A stretch of DNA of 25,824 nucleotides from Candidatus Niyogiibacteriota bacterium (GCA_016204155.1 JACQLG010000072.1:1-25824); one strand, 5' to 3'; positions 1 to 7,161 are shown, counted from the stretch's first letter. The notes: generated from the sequence alone by a model not told the origin. Numbers and translations are program-made.

Positions 1-117
1 AAATATACCTGGGAAAACCTATAAATCACAAATGTCTCTACGTGTACGATCGTGAATATAGCGACGTTTGTATTCTTTATATTTCTTATCAGGGACTCAT
101 GTGCCTACCGCACTCCC

Positions 118-1044
118 TTACCTTGGAGGATCAATAAGAAATCTGCTGAGAATAATCTCAAGCGCTTCAAACGAAGTTGTCATTATTAAAATCCGTCTGT
201 CAAAAAAGACATATGTAAACAGAAGTTCTCCTTGAGTATTTTGCAAAAATCGCGCATCCTGATTTGCAATAACCCTATCCTTGAAAAAATCAAATTGCCT
301 GCTTCCAAGACCGGGAGGCAAGACATTACGCATCGCATAAGGAAGATCCGCCTCCCAGACAAGCATGCCGGCAAGCGCCCGGCTAAAAGAAGCGACGGGG
401 ATCATCCAGACGGGCGCTATTCCTCCCGACGTTCCGAGTACTCCAAGCGTCCATGGCACGCGGAATGTCGCGCGAAGCGCCGCGGGGGCATCAATCCCTA
501 CAAACGGGAACCACTGTTCTGCCGAAAGGAATGCTTTTGTGCTTTCATTCTGCGTAAAAACACCAAGCATTTGTTCTTGCGGCACAGAACGCAAAAGAAT
601 CCCTTGCCATTCGGGAATAAAATCAGAAGGAGAATTACGAACCATAATCACACGCTCATCAAATATCGGATAGAATGTCTGCGGCGTTTCTGGTACAAAC
701 GTTTGAGGCATCCCGTTCGTGCGGAGAAAAAAATACGCGCCGGTACCAGCGACCAGAGCGGCAACAAATATAAAAAAAATTAGGCGGAGATGCTTTCCTT
801 TTCTCGGAAGAGGCGAGAGCACGATCCGATGACGTTCTTGCGCGAGCGAACCAAGCGTCACTCCTTTCTCTTTCACATATTCTTCGGCATCCGCGCGAAA
901 CGTACGAATGCGCGAAAGCGCGCCACGTTCTCTTTTTTGCTCGCGTCCTTCTTCTTTTTTTTGCGGTTGTTCTTGTTGTTCCTCTTTTTGCGCGGAGACA
1001 GACCCTTCCGGCTCCGGAGGATATAAGGGAGACGTATTATCCAT
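118..1044 (-). CDS. Single-pass membrane protein of unknown function downstream of pnp
   Basis: A 308-residue protein that I do not recognise as a named family. Residues 1-85 are polar and charged, rich in Glu, Gln and Lys (about 15-40), and probably cytoplasmic. One hydrophobic helix follows at about 86-107 (LRLIFFIFVAALVAG...). About 200 residues of soluble domain then lie outside, with a C-terminal section containing DRRILIMTTSFEALEIIL. The layout (short N-terminal tail, one helix, outer domain) suggests an anchored exported protein. It starts 13 bp after the pnp stop and is almost certainly co-transcribed with pnp, which is the reason to believe it is a real gene. No catalytic motif is visible. 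The 117 bp beyond its stop contain no convincing gene or terminator. Confidence 0.75.
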   Translation of the reverse strand: MDNTSPLYPPEPEGSVSAQKEEQQEQPQKKEEGREQKRERGALSRIRTFRADAEEYVKEKGVTLGSLAQERHRIVLSPLPRKGKHLRLIFFIFVAALVAGTGAYFFLRTNGMPQTFVPETPQTFYPIFDERVIMVRNSPSDFIPEWQGILLRSVPQEQMLGVFTQNESTKAFLSAEQWFPFVGIDAPAALRATFRVPWTLGVLGTSGGIAPVWMIPVASFSRALAGMLVWEADLPYAMRNVLPPGLGSRQFDFFKDRVIANQDARFLQNTQGELLFTYVFFDRRILIMTTSFEALEIILSRFLIDPPR

Positions 1045-1057
1045 TGTATAGAATTAT

Positions 1058-3244
1058 TTAGCGATGCTGTCGTCCGCGTCCTCGGCCATGATGATGGCGT
1101 CCGTTATCATCCTCAGACCCCATGTCGGCATGCGGCGGGTGATCCTCTCTTGCGATATCGGGGTTCGCAATCTTATGCGAAAGATTAATGCGTCCCTGGT
1201 CATCAATATTTTTTATCACTACCGGGATCATATCGCCTGGATTAACCACATCGGTAACCTTGCGTACGTGCCATGGCGCTAATTCCGAAATATGAACAAG
1301 TCCTTCTTGCTTCGGCGCAATCTCAACCATGGCGCCAAATTCAAAGATGCGGGTGACTTTCCCTAAAAATCGCTCTCCGGGCTTGAATTCATGCGTTAAA
1401 AGCTCAATCGCATCGCGCGCTTTCTCCCCTCCTTCTTTCGTGGCAGAAGTGATGAAAATAGTTCCATCCTGTTCAATATCGATCGTTGCCCCTGTCTCCT
1501 CAATAAGTTTATTGATGACCTTTCCTCCCGGACCGACCACATCCCGTATTCGATCGGGATTGATGGAAATCGTAATGATTCTCGGCGCGAATACAGAAAG
1601 CTCTTTTTTGGGCTCTTGTATCGTGCCTTGCATCACATCAAGAATCTGAAGGCGCGCTTTGCGGGCGGCATGCATTGCATCTTTTAATATTTCAACAGTT
1701 ACTCCTTCTACTTTAACATCCATCTGGATTGCCGTTAAGCCGTCCCTGGTCCCTGCCGCCTTAAAATCCATATCGCCATGATGGTCTTCGGGCCCCTGAA
1801 TATCTGTAAGAACTTTGTATTCTTTTCCATTTCGCATCATAAGACCCATGGCAATCCCTGCCACCGGCTTCGCGATAGGAATCCCCGCGTCCATCATTGC
1901 CAAAGTTGAAGCGCACACTGACGCCATAGACGTTGAGCCGTTTGATGACATTGCCTCCGATACAATCCTGATAGTATAAGGGAACTCCTCTTTCGAAGGG
2001 ATAACGGGAAGAAGTGCCTTTTCCGCAAGCGCTCCGTGTCCTATCTCCCGCCTGCCGGGAGAACCCATCCGCCCAACCTCGCCCGTAGAAAACGGAGGAA
2101 AATTATAATGATGCATAAAACGCTTCTTTTGGCGGATCTCCATTCCTTCAACCAACTGGACATCGCTTGGCGCGCCAAGCGTAACCAGCGACAGAATATG
2201 CGTCTCTCCGCGATAGAAAAGGCCCGAACCATGCGTACGTGGCAAGAGTCCTACGAACGCCTTCAGCTCCCGCACTTCGTCGGGCGCGCGCGCATCGGGA
2301 CGCTTATCCCCTTCCAAAATATTATTATGCACAATCTCATTAATAAATTCTTCAAAAATGTCGTCAGCCGCGTTTAGGGCGTCCGGATGATGCTCTGCAA
2401 CAAACCGCATCCATTCTTTTTTCAACTCGCCGATGCGAGTATTTCTTGTCGGCTTGTCAAAAATATAAATAATGTCGTTCAAGCGCGCCATAAAATGTTT
2501 TCGGAACATATCGGATACTTCCGGGACATCACCGAAGAGCGGAACGGTTCGCTTTTCTTTCCCCTGTTTTGCGATAATGTCTTTTTGAAATAATTCAAGC
2601 GCTTCTATCTCGCGGAGGGCAAAACGGAGTATTTGTTCCATTGCGTCTTCAGAAAGCTCTCGTGTTCCCGCCTCAATCATATTTATTTTCCCTTCTTTCC
2701 CCGAGATTACAATATCGGTACCGGTTTTGTTCCGTTCTGCATAAACGGGATTTATGACATATTCGCCTGATTCGGTTATACCCACGCGTACCGCCGAGAC
2801 AGGACCTCCCCATGGAATAGCTGACGTCGCGAGAGCCAAAGAAGCGGCGAGTACAGCCGGAATGTCCGGGTCGTTCTCACCGTCAGCAGAAAGCGTCGTC
2901 ACTACGATATGAATGGCGTTTCGTATCTTTTTATTGAATAGAGGCCGTAGTGTCCGATCGATCAGGCGCGAGACCAAAACCGCCTCTTCGGACGGCCTCC
3001 CTTCCCTGCGGACAAATCGCGAGCCAAGAATGGCGCCTGCTGCATAGAATTTTTCCTCATAATCGACGGTAAGCGGGAAATATCCGACTGCATCCCGCGG
3101 CTCTTCCGTCATGGTCGCAGTCGCAAAAACAACCGTATCGCCGAAGCGAACCAATACAGAGCCGTGCGCGTGCATGGCCATATCGGAAAATTCAACGCTA
3201 AGTTTTCGACCTCCTAGTTCGATCTCGAATGTTTTTGAAGACAT
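1058..3244 (-). CDS. pnp: Polyribonucleotide nucleotidyltransferase (PNPase)
   Basis: Phosphorolytic 3'-5' exoribonuclease that degrades RNA to nucleoside diphosphates, working as a cytoplasmic trimer. The 728 residues give the complete family layout: first RNase PH domain (about 10-225, with RFVRREGRPSE at 76-86), helical linker (about 240-300), second RNase PH domain (about 325-545), KH domain with GPGGK at 571-575, and S1 domain (about 625-693). PEDHHGDMDFK carries the equivalents of the two catalytic aspartates of E. coli PNPase (D487 and D493 here). The tail after S1 is short and His/Arg/Gly-rich. The start is ATG at 3244, with no Shine-Dalgarno; a 6-bp stem ends directly beside the start codon. 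It is third in the rpsO - NYN - pnp - membrane protein operon. Confidence 0.98.
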   Translation of the reverse strand: MSSKTFEIELGGRKLSVEFSDMAMHAHGSVLVRFGDTVVFATATMTEEPRDAVGYFPLTVDYEEKFYAAGAILGSRFVRREGRPSEEAVLVSRLIDRTLRPLFNKKIRNAIHIVVTTLSADGENDPDIPAVLAASLALATSAIPWGGPVSAVRVGITESGEYVINPVYAERNKTGTDIVISGKEGKINMIEAGTRELSEDAMEQILRFALREIEALELFQKDIIAKQGKEKRTVPLFGDVPEVSDMFRKHFMARLNDIIYIFDKPTRNTRIGELKKEWMRFVAEHHPDALNAADDIFEEFINEIVHNNILEGDKRPDARAPDEVRELKAFVGLLPRTHGSGLFYRGETHILSLVTLGAPSDVQLVEGMEIRQKKRFMHHYNFPPFSTGEVGRMGSPGRREIGHGALAEKALLPVIPSKEEFPYTIRIVSEAMSSNGSTSMASVCASTLAMMDAGIPIAKPVAGIAMGLMMRNGKEYKVLTDIQGPEDHHGDMDFKAAGTRDGLTAIQMDVKVEGVTVEILKDAMHAARKARLQILDVMQGTIQEPKKELSVFAPRIITISINPDRIRDVVGPGGKVINKLIEETGATIDIEQDGTIFITSATKEGGEKARDAIELLTHEFKPGERFLGKVTRIFEFGAMVEIAPKQEGLVHISELAPWHVRKVTDVVNPGDMIPVVIKNIDDQGRINLSHKIANPDIAREDHPPHADMGSEDDNGRHHHGRGRGRQHR

Positions 3245-3383
3245 AGAGCGATCGGCTGCCGCTCTTCAGATTTTAGATTATCTAGACAATCTAGCTAACC
3301 TACCTATCCAAAGACCGGCATTGCCGTATTATTACTTGTAATGTAGCGGTAATGTACTGTTTCAAGAATATCATTTTCTTGAA
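3245..3383 (-). promoter_or_regulatory. Structured leader between NYN gene and pnp
   Basis: A non-coding stretch holding four inverted repeats in RNA-sense order. TTCAAGAA/TTCTTGAA (3361-3383) overlaps the NYN stop. CGGC-ATT-GCCG lies at 3316-3326. A 20-bp near-palindrome around TCTAGA (3274-3293) is perfect except for one position that becomes G-U in the pnp-sense RNA. AGAGCG/CGCTCT (3245-3265, 9-nt loop) abuts the pnp ATG. None is followed by a U-run, so they are not intrinsic terminators. E. coli pnp is autoregulated through a leader stem-loop cut by RNase III; a comparable role here is inference only. Confidence 0.45.
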
Positions 3384-3892
3384 GCGGATGCAAGAAGAAA
3401 CTTTTTTGACGCCCCAAGGTCAATAAAGTCATCGGCTGCCTCAATAAGCTGCGATGATGTTGAACGGCCGAATGCAAGCACTTCCACTTGGCGCCCCCTA
3501 TTCTTCAAGTAGTCAACCAAATGCACAAAATCTCCGTCCCCTGAAACAACGATAATCACATCAACCACTTCCGCAAACCGAATCGCGTCCACCACCATCC
3601 CCACATCCCAGTTCGCTTTTTTGGCGCCCCCGTAAAACTCCTGAAGCGGACGCTCCCGGATTTCAATCCCTATTTTTTCAAGCGCCTCCAAAAACGCCTT
3701 CTCCGTGCCTGCCTTCGTTGTAACAACATAGGCGACTGCGCGCACGAGCTGACGATCCGCGCGCGCGGCTTTGAGCACTTCTTTAAAATTTACGCGTTTT
3801 TGGTAGAGCGACCGCGCAGAATGGTAGAGATTCTGCACGTCAATCAAGATTGCCACCCGCTGGTCCTTATACTTAAAAATTTTTTTCTGCAT
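3371..3892 (-). CDS. NYN-domain (LabA/DUF88-type) putative ribonuclease
   Basis: A 173-residue protein of the NYN/PIN-like superfamily, metal-dependent nucleases thought to act on RNA. The conserved acidic set is in place: IDVQN near the N terminus (D18, N21), WDVGMVVDAIRF (D96, D102) and VVSGDGDF (D119, D121). Its length is that of a stand-alone NYN domain, so there is no additional RNA-binding domain. It begins 5 bp after the rpsO stop and sits between rpsO and pnp, two genes often paired in bacteria. This suggests a partner role in RNA maturation or decay. Its substrate cannot be read from the sequence. The gene ends in TGA. Confidence 0.93.
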   Translation of the reverse strand: MQKKIFKYKDQRVAILIDVQNLYHSARSLYQKRVNFKEVLKAARADRQLVRAVAYVVTTKAGTEKAFLEALEKIGIEIRERPLQEFYGGAKKANWDVGMVVDAIRFAEVVDVIIVVSGDGDFVHLVDYLKNRGRQVEVLAFGRSTSSQLIEAADDFIDLGASKKFLLASASRK

Positions 3893-3897
3893 TGTAT

Positions 3898-4164
3898 TTA
3901 TCGCTTGAGGCCGACCTTCTTGATAATGGTTGAATATCGTTTTTCATCCAAGTGCGAGAGATAATCAAGAAGCGCTTTTCGTTTTGCGACCATTTTTAAA
4001 AGCCCCCGACGGGAATGATTGTCTTTTGCGTGGTTTTTGAGATGAGATGTCAAGCGCTTAATCTCTTCAGATAAAAGCGCGATTTGGACCTCGGAAGATC
4101 CAGTGTCAACCTCATGAAGCTTATATTTATCAACGATTTTTTGCTTTTGTTTGGCAGTAAGCAT
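3898..4164 (-). CDS. rpsO: Ribosomal protein uS15
   Basis: Small-subunit protein S15, which binds 16S rRNA helices early in 30S assembly. The 88 residues match the usual length (about 89) and carry the family signatures DTGSSEVQIALLSEEI, LTSHLKNHAKDNHSRRGLL and KRKALLDYL. I chose the ATG at 4164 (MLTAKQKQ) rather than the upstream ATG at 4197. The shorter form matches family length, and the extra 11 residues would run through the promoter. A -10-like TATTAT ends only 6 nt before this ATG, so the message may be leaderless. First gene of the rpsO - NYN - pnp operon. Confidence 0.97.
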   Translation of the reverse strand: MLTAKQKQKIVDKYKLHEVDTGSSEVQIALLSEEIKRLTSHLKNHAKDNHSRRGLLKMVAKRKALLDYLSHLDEKRYSTIIKKVGLKR

Positions 4165-4170
4165 GCGCTT

Positions 4171-4199
4171 ATAATAGCACGCTCTGCTCTTTTGCACAA
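4171..4199 (-). promoter_or_regulatory. Putative rpsO operon promoter
   Basis: Reading on the minus strand, TTGTGC (4199-4194) is followed after 17 bp by TATTAT (4176-4171). The rpsO ATG follows 6 bp after the -10 box, which would put the transcription start at or next to the A of ATG. The -35 hexamer lies inside the outer arm of the 44-bp palindrome at 4195-4238, so a protein on the palindrome could compete with RNA polymerase. Confidence 0.45.
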
Positions 4200-4238
4200 G
4201 ATATTTTGCGACGTTTTAACGTTGCAAAATATCTTGTG
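4195..4238. repeat. 44-bp near-perfect palindrome between rpsO and the recombinase
   Basis: Arms CACAAGATATTTTGC and GCAAAATATCTTGTG (15 bp each, exact) enclose GACGTTTTAACGTT, which itself pairs except for G4210-T4223. The whole could extrude as a cruciform or bind a dimeric regulator. The single non-Watson-Crick pair would be G-U in a plus-strand RNA and A-C in a minus-strand RNA. I see no second copy in the window. Confidence 0.85.
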
Positions 4239-4268
4239 ATTTTCCGAAATGCCTATTTTGGAAAATCA
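4237..4268. repeat. Second palindrome, adjacent to the first
   Basis: TGATTTTCC and GGAAAATCA are exact inverted arms around GAAATGCCTATTTT, of which AAAT/ATTT also pair, with one G4246-T4259 mismatch. It shares two bases with the preceding palindrome and has the same design: long arm, one G-T, short inner arm, small loop. It lies just upstream of the recombinase promoter. Confidence 0.8.
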
Positions 4269-4289
4269 TCATTTTACGACGCTATAGTA

Positions 4290-4295
4290 TATAAT
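4290..4295 (+). promoter_or_regulatory. Putative -10 box of the tyrosine recombinase gene
   Basis: A perfect TATAAT (4290-4295) ends 8 bp before the ATG at 4304. No clear -35 hexamer lies 17 bp upstream, and no Shine-Dalgarno fits between box and start. If this box is used, the transcript would begin at or near the start codon (leaderless). A second candidate, TATAGT, is at 4283-4288. Confidence 0.4.
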
Positions 4296-4303
4296 AATAA
4301 TAC

Positions 4304-5194
4304 ATGGTCACTTTGAAAGAACTTCATCGCCAATTCCTGGAATATTTGGAAATTGAGCGCGGCAGGTCTCTGAGCACCGTCAAAAACTATGACGCCTATC
4401 TCTCTGATTTTTTTTCATTCGCGAAAACAACAAAACCGGAAGGCATCACTGACGAAGTGATACGCACGTATCGGCTTTACCTCAACCGTAAAAAAGACGG
4501 GTTGGGACGGACGCTCAAGCGAAAAACGCAAAACTATTATTTAATCGCGATCCGCGGATTTTTAAAATATTGCGCGCGCAGGAGCATAAAAACATTACCT
4601 GCGGAACGGATTGAGCTTGCGAAGGTCCCTGACCGCGAACTTAATCTTATCTCCGACGAAGAATTGGAACGGCTCTTGGAAAGCGCGAAAGGAGATTCAT
4701 TAAAGACGTTTCGAGATTCGGCAATTCTTCATCTTTTATTCTCAAGCGGACTTCGGGTTTCAGAACTCTGCTCGCTCAACCGCGATTCCATAAATCTAAA
4801 ACGGAAAGAATTTTCCGTGCGCGGAAAAGGAGAAAAAGTCCGGCTCGCGTTCGTGTCGGACGAAGCGGGAGAAGCGCTCAAATCTTATCTCGATAGACGC
4901 ACTGACGTTGAAGAAGCCCTCTTTGTGAGCGGACGAGCGCATTCCCGACTTACCCCGCGCTCCGTGGAACGTATTATAAAACACTGCGCAATCAAAACAG
5001 GCATTTCAAAAAAGGTGTCGCCTCATTTATTGCGTCATTTATTTGCTACAAATTTATTGCAAAACGGCGCCGACCTCCGCTCTGTCCAGCAGATGCTTGG
5101 ACATGCAAACATCACGACAACCCAAATTTATACTCATGTAACAGACAAACACCTCCGCGAAATCCACAAAACCTTTCACGGAAGGAAAAAATAA
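4304..5194 (+). CDS. xerC: Tyrosine recombinase, XerC/XerD type
   Basis: Site-specific recombinase that cuts and rejoins DNA through a tyrosine intermediate. Xer enzymes resolve chromosome dimers at dif. The 296 residues have the usual two-part build: an N-terminal SAM-like DNA-binding domain (about 1-95, starting LKELHRQFLEYLEIERG) and a catalytic domain with R151 (SSGLRVSEL), K175 (VRGKGEKVR), H241/R244 (HLLRHLFATNL), H267 (LGHANI) and nucleophile Y276 (TTTQIYTHV). All catalytic residues are present and the length is normal, which favours the housekeeping Xer protein over an integron or phage integrase. Whether it is best called XerC or XerD cannot be decided; many streamlined genomes keep one enzyme. 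It is divergent from rpsO. Confidence 0.92.
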   Translation: MVTLKELHRQFLEYLEIERGRSLSTVKNYDAYLSDFFSFAKTTKPEGITDEVIRTYRLYLNRKKDGLGRTLKRKTQNYYLIAIRGFLKYCARRSIKTLPAERIELAKVPDRELNLISDEELERLLESAKGDSLKTFRDSAILHLLFSSGLRVSELCSLNRDSINLKRKEFSVRGKGEKVRLAFVSDEAGEALKSYLDRRTDVEEALFVSGRAHSRLTPRSVERIIKHCAIKTGISKKVSPHLLRHLFATNLLQNGADLRSVQQMLGHANITTTQIYTHVTDKHLREIHKTFHGRKK

Positions 5195-5195
5195 A

Positions 5196-5233
5196 GAGCT
5201 TCATTGTGTTGCTGCACATTACCAATGAAGCTC
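5196..5233. terminator. Bidirectional terminator between recombinase and lipoprotein genes
   Basis: Exact 11-bp inverted repeat GAGCTTCATTG (5196-5206) / CAATGAAGCTC (5223-5233) between two convergent genes. On the minus strand the stem is followed by TTTATTTTTTCC, a good U-tract, so it is a convincing terminator for the lipoprotein gene. On the plus strand only a weak T-rich stretch follows (CAGTTTATTTC). Confidence 0.75.
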
Positions 5234-5242
5234 CAGTTTATT

Positions 5243-5872
5243 TCAAAACCCTCTCTGAAAAAGAATACTTTTTACGCCTTTCGTTTCGTCGGGCCATGCT
5301 TCAGAATGGGTCGGCGTTATGTTCTCAACCTCATACATATCGCCAACTTTAAAAATAATCCCGGTCAAGTATTCATTCTTTATCACCACCGCCCTATTTG
5401 AGTGGTAGCGAATAGGCGTCTTTACAGAAAGAAAAAATGAGACCTTAATGAATACTAACGCAACAGGACAATTGCCCTCCTTATCTTTGTCGCGAGCCAA
5501 ACATTCTTCTGATGATAAATTTCGGGTTTCTATATGTTCTATGGCGCTTACCGCAGCCAAGTATTTTCGCCAATTATCTTGTCCATGGCGAGTATCTTTT
5601 TCATGCTCATTCCACAACAATCCCTCCTTTTTGTCCCAGATTTCTCTTGGATTTTTCCTTTGCATATCTCTAACCTTCACGCGAAAACCGTGGCCATGTT
5701 TTCTCCTGAATTCCTGCCCCGCATCACCTTTTTGTTGCAAGGCATTCATGTACTTCAGAACAACAGATCCCGGGGTTTCAGAAATAACGCTTACTTTTGG
5801 TTGTAGGCACGCTGCCAGTATTACCAATAAAAATAAAACCATCACTAAACTGAAAAATGAACTTTCTTTCAA
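5243..5872 (-). CDS. Putative lipoprotein of unknown function
   Basis: A 209-residue exported protein. The N terminus is a lipoprotein signal peptide: charged start, hydrophobic core LVMVLFLLVIL and lipobox LAAC, with the modified cysteine at residue 22. The mature part begins with PGSVVLKYMNALQQKGDAG, which resembles the first helix of small NTF2-like outer domains (low-confidence analogy). Two further cysteines (EECLAR, GNCPVA) could form a disulfide. The start is TTG, chosen because GAGGAGG lies 8 nt upstream and no ATG fits. The gene has its own consensus-like promoter and terminator. Strong ribosome binding and strong promoter signals are unlike its neighbours, hinting at later acquisition. 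Confidence 0.78.
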   Translation of the reverse strand: MKESSFFSLVMVLFLLVILAACLQPKVSVISETPGSVVLKYMNALQQKGDAGQEFRRKHGHGFRVKVRDMQRKNPREIWDKKEGLLWNEHEKDTRHGQDNWRKYLAAVSAIEHIETRNLSSEECLARDKDKEGNCPVALVFIKVSFFLSVKTPIRYHSNRAVVIKNEYLTGIIFKVGDMYEVENITPTHSEAWPDETKGVKSILFQRGF

Positions 5873-5943
5873 TGCAAAGCCCTCCTCTTTTTTTAGATTT
5901 TTTTAAAGAAACGAAAGGAAACGAAAGCCGTTCCTTTTGCGAC

Positions 5944-5973
5944 TATTATACTTCAAAATGCAAAAAAAGTCAA
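5944..5973 (-). promoter_or_regulatory. Strong sigma-70-like promoter of the lipoprotein gene
   Basis: On the minus strand TTGACT (5973-5968), an 18-bp spacer and a perfect TATAAT (5949-5944) form the most consensus-like promoter I noticed in the window. It begins directly after the stop codon of the LysM/M23 gene (5975). The leader of about 65 nt contains the direct repeat CTTTCGTTTC and then the GAGGAGG ribosome-binding site. Confidence 0.75.
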
Positions 5974-5974
5974 A

Positions 5975-6976
5975 TCAGAATGGATTCTTGGCGCCGCGCA
6001 CTTCAAAGTGGACGTGGCATCCGGTAGAAAGGCCTGTGGAGCCGACGTAGCCGATTACTTGGCCTTCAATCACATTCCATCCCTGCCCTACTATAACTGA
6101 ACTTAAATGCGCATACAGAGTTTGCGTTCCGTTGTTATGGGTGATTGCGACATATTTTCCATATCCGCCGTTCCATCCATATCCGCGCGCAATAAGGACA
6201 TAGCCCGACGCGGAAGCAACAACTGGAGCACCGCATGATACCGCAAGGTCAACCCCGTTGTACCCGTGAAGACCTTGGGATTTCCTCCCTCCATTGATCG
6301 GACGGATATAATATCCTGAATACTCCGGTCCGCTTCCACGAACCACCTCACCCGTATATGCTACCTCAGGTATGTCAAATTCTCCATTCGGGATAATAAT
6401 GATCTGTCCCGCAGAAAGACCGTCGCCCGGCAGAAGGTTATTATAAGCAATAATTTCATCCGCATCCCCTTTCATCTCTTTTGCGATAGATGCGAGCGTA
6501 TCGCCTTTTTTGACTGTATAGCTGACTCCTGAAATCGGCAGAATAATTAACGTCTGTCCCGGCCGGATGGAGCTCGCACGCGTAATGTCGTTTGACCATA
6601 TAATGGTATTGACAGAAACATCAAACATTTTTGCAATTTCGGAAAGCGTATCGCCATCCCGCACAACATAGACCGAAATGGCTGTTGAACGGTTTTTCTG
6701 CTCCTCAATATCGGCTAAACTTCCCAAAGGCCCGACAACCGACAGCAAGGCGCTCCCGCCAATAATAGTGATATCGCCCCCTCCTATGCCGACGTCGCTC
6801 GATGCCGTATATTGGCTTGAGAGAAGGGGCATAGTTGTTGCGCTCACCGTATAATTCTCATCATTCTTTGAAACAGTGAATATCTTCCCCAAAAACGAAA
6901 ACACTCCTGCATACGCCAGAAGCGGCGTACCCAAAAAAACCAACACTAACCCGAAAGTCAGGATTTTCTTTCCCAA
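5975..6976 (-). CDS. LysM-LysM-M23 peptidoglycan hydrolase (putative endopeptidase)
   Basis: Exported zinc endopeptidase that would cut peptide cross-links of peptidoglycan. Using the TTG at 6976, the 333 residues comprise a signal peptide (GKKILTFGLVLVFLG...AYA), a Gly/Ser/Thr-rich stretch, LysM 1 (about 102-146, YVVRDGDTLSEIAKMF), LysM 2 (about 152-196, YTVKKGDTLASIAKEM) and an M23/LytM domain (about 225-333). The catalytic set is intact: H237 and D243 (HGYNGVDLA), H290 (YAHL) and H321/H323 (HVHFE). The reading frame stays open up to ATG 7171, but that extension crosses a terminator-like hairpin and hides the signal peptide, so I reject it. An ATC or ATA start near 6990-7000, after GGAAGGA, is also possible. 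Ends in TGA. Confidence 0.92.
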   Translation of the reverse strand: MGKKILTFGLVLVFLGTPLLAYAGVFSFLGKIFTVSKNDENYTVSATTMPLLSSQYTASSDVGIGGGDITIIGGSALLSVVGPLGSLADIEEQKNRSTAISVYVVRDGDTLSEIAKMFDVSVNTIIWSNDITRASSIRPGQTLIILPISGVSYTVKKGDTLASIAKEMKGDADEIIAYNNLLPGDGLSAGQIIIIPNGEFDIPEVAYTGEVVRGSGPEYSGYYIRPINGGRKSQGLHGYNGVDLAVSCGAPVVASASGYVLIARGYGWNGGYGKYVAITHNNGTQTLYAHLSSVIVGQGWNVIEGQVIGYVGSTGLSTGCHVHFEVRGAKNPF

Positions 6977-7090
6977 GAAGCATGGACGTATGTTGATTTT
7001 GAATCCTTCCCACCCAGAAGGGGGGTCAGGAATTGTTGAATTTTTAGGCAAAATACATTCGGCGCGTTTGCATGAACCTCTGGGTAGCGC

Positions 7091-7122
7091 GCAAAATAAA
7101 AAAGTACCTCTAGTGGTACTTT
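7091..7122 (-). terminator. Terminator-like hairpin in the leader of the LysM/M23 gene
   Basis: AAAGTACC (7101-7108) and GGTACTTT (7115-7122) pair exactly around a 6-nt loop. Reading on the minus strand, the stem runs into TTTTTTATTTT, a textbook intrinsic terminator. It lies about 115 nt upstream of the chosen LysM/M23 start and no minus-strand gene precedes it. It would therefore either end a small RNA or act as an attenuator in the leader. On the plus strand there is no U-tract. Confidence 0.65.
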
Positions 7123-7161
7123 CTATTACCATAGCATACGAAACGCCCGCACGCAATTTGT

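Noticed and set aside
1..85. Short minus-strand open stretch rich in Lys/Arg (about 23 codons)
   Set aside because: No start codon or ribosome-binding site, too short, and no recognisable family. I see nothing certain in this edge region.
86..117. Hairpin (GGGA/TCCC with inner GTGC/GCAC) after the first minus-strand gene
   Set aside because: The stem is interrupted and has no U-tract on either side, so I cannot call it a terminator.
232..783. Plus-strand open frame of 183 codons opposite the pnp-downstream gene
   Set aside because: It is antisense to a gene with clear operon context, and its basic, Arg-rich translation is typical of a shadow frame.
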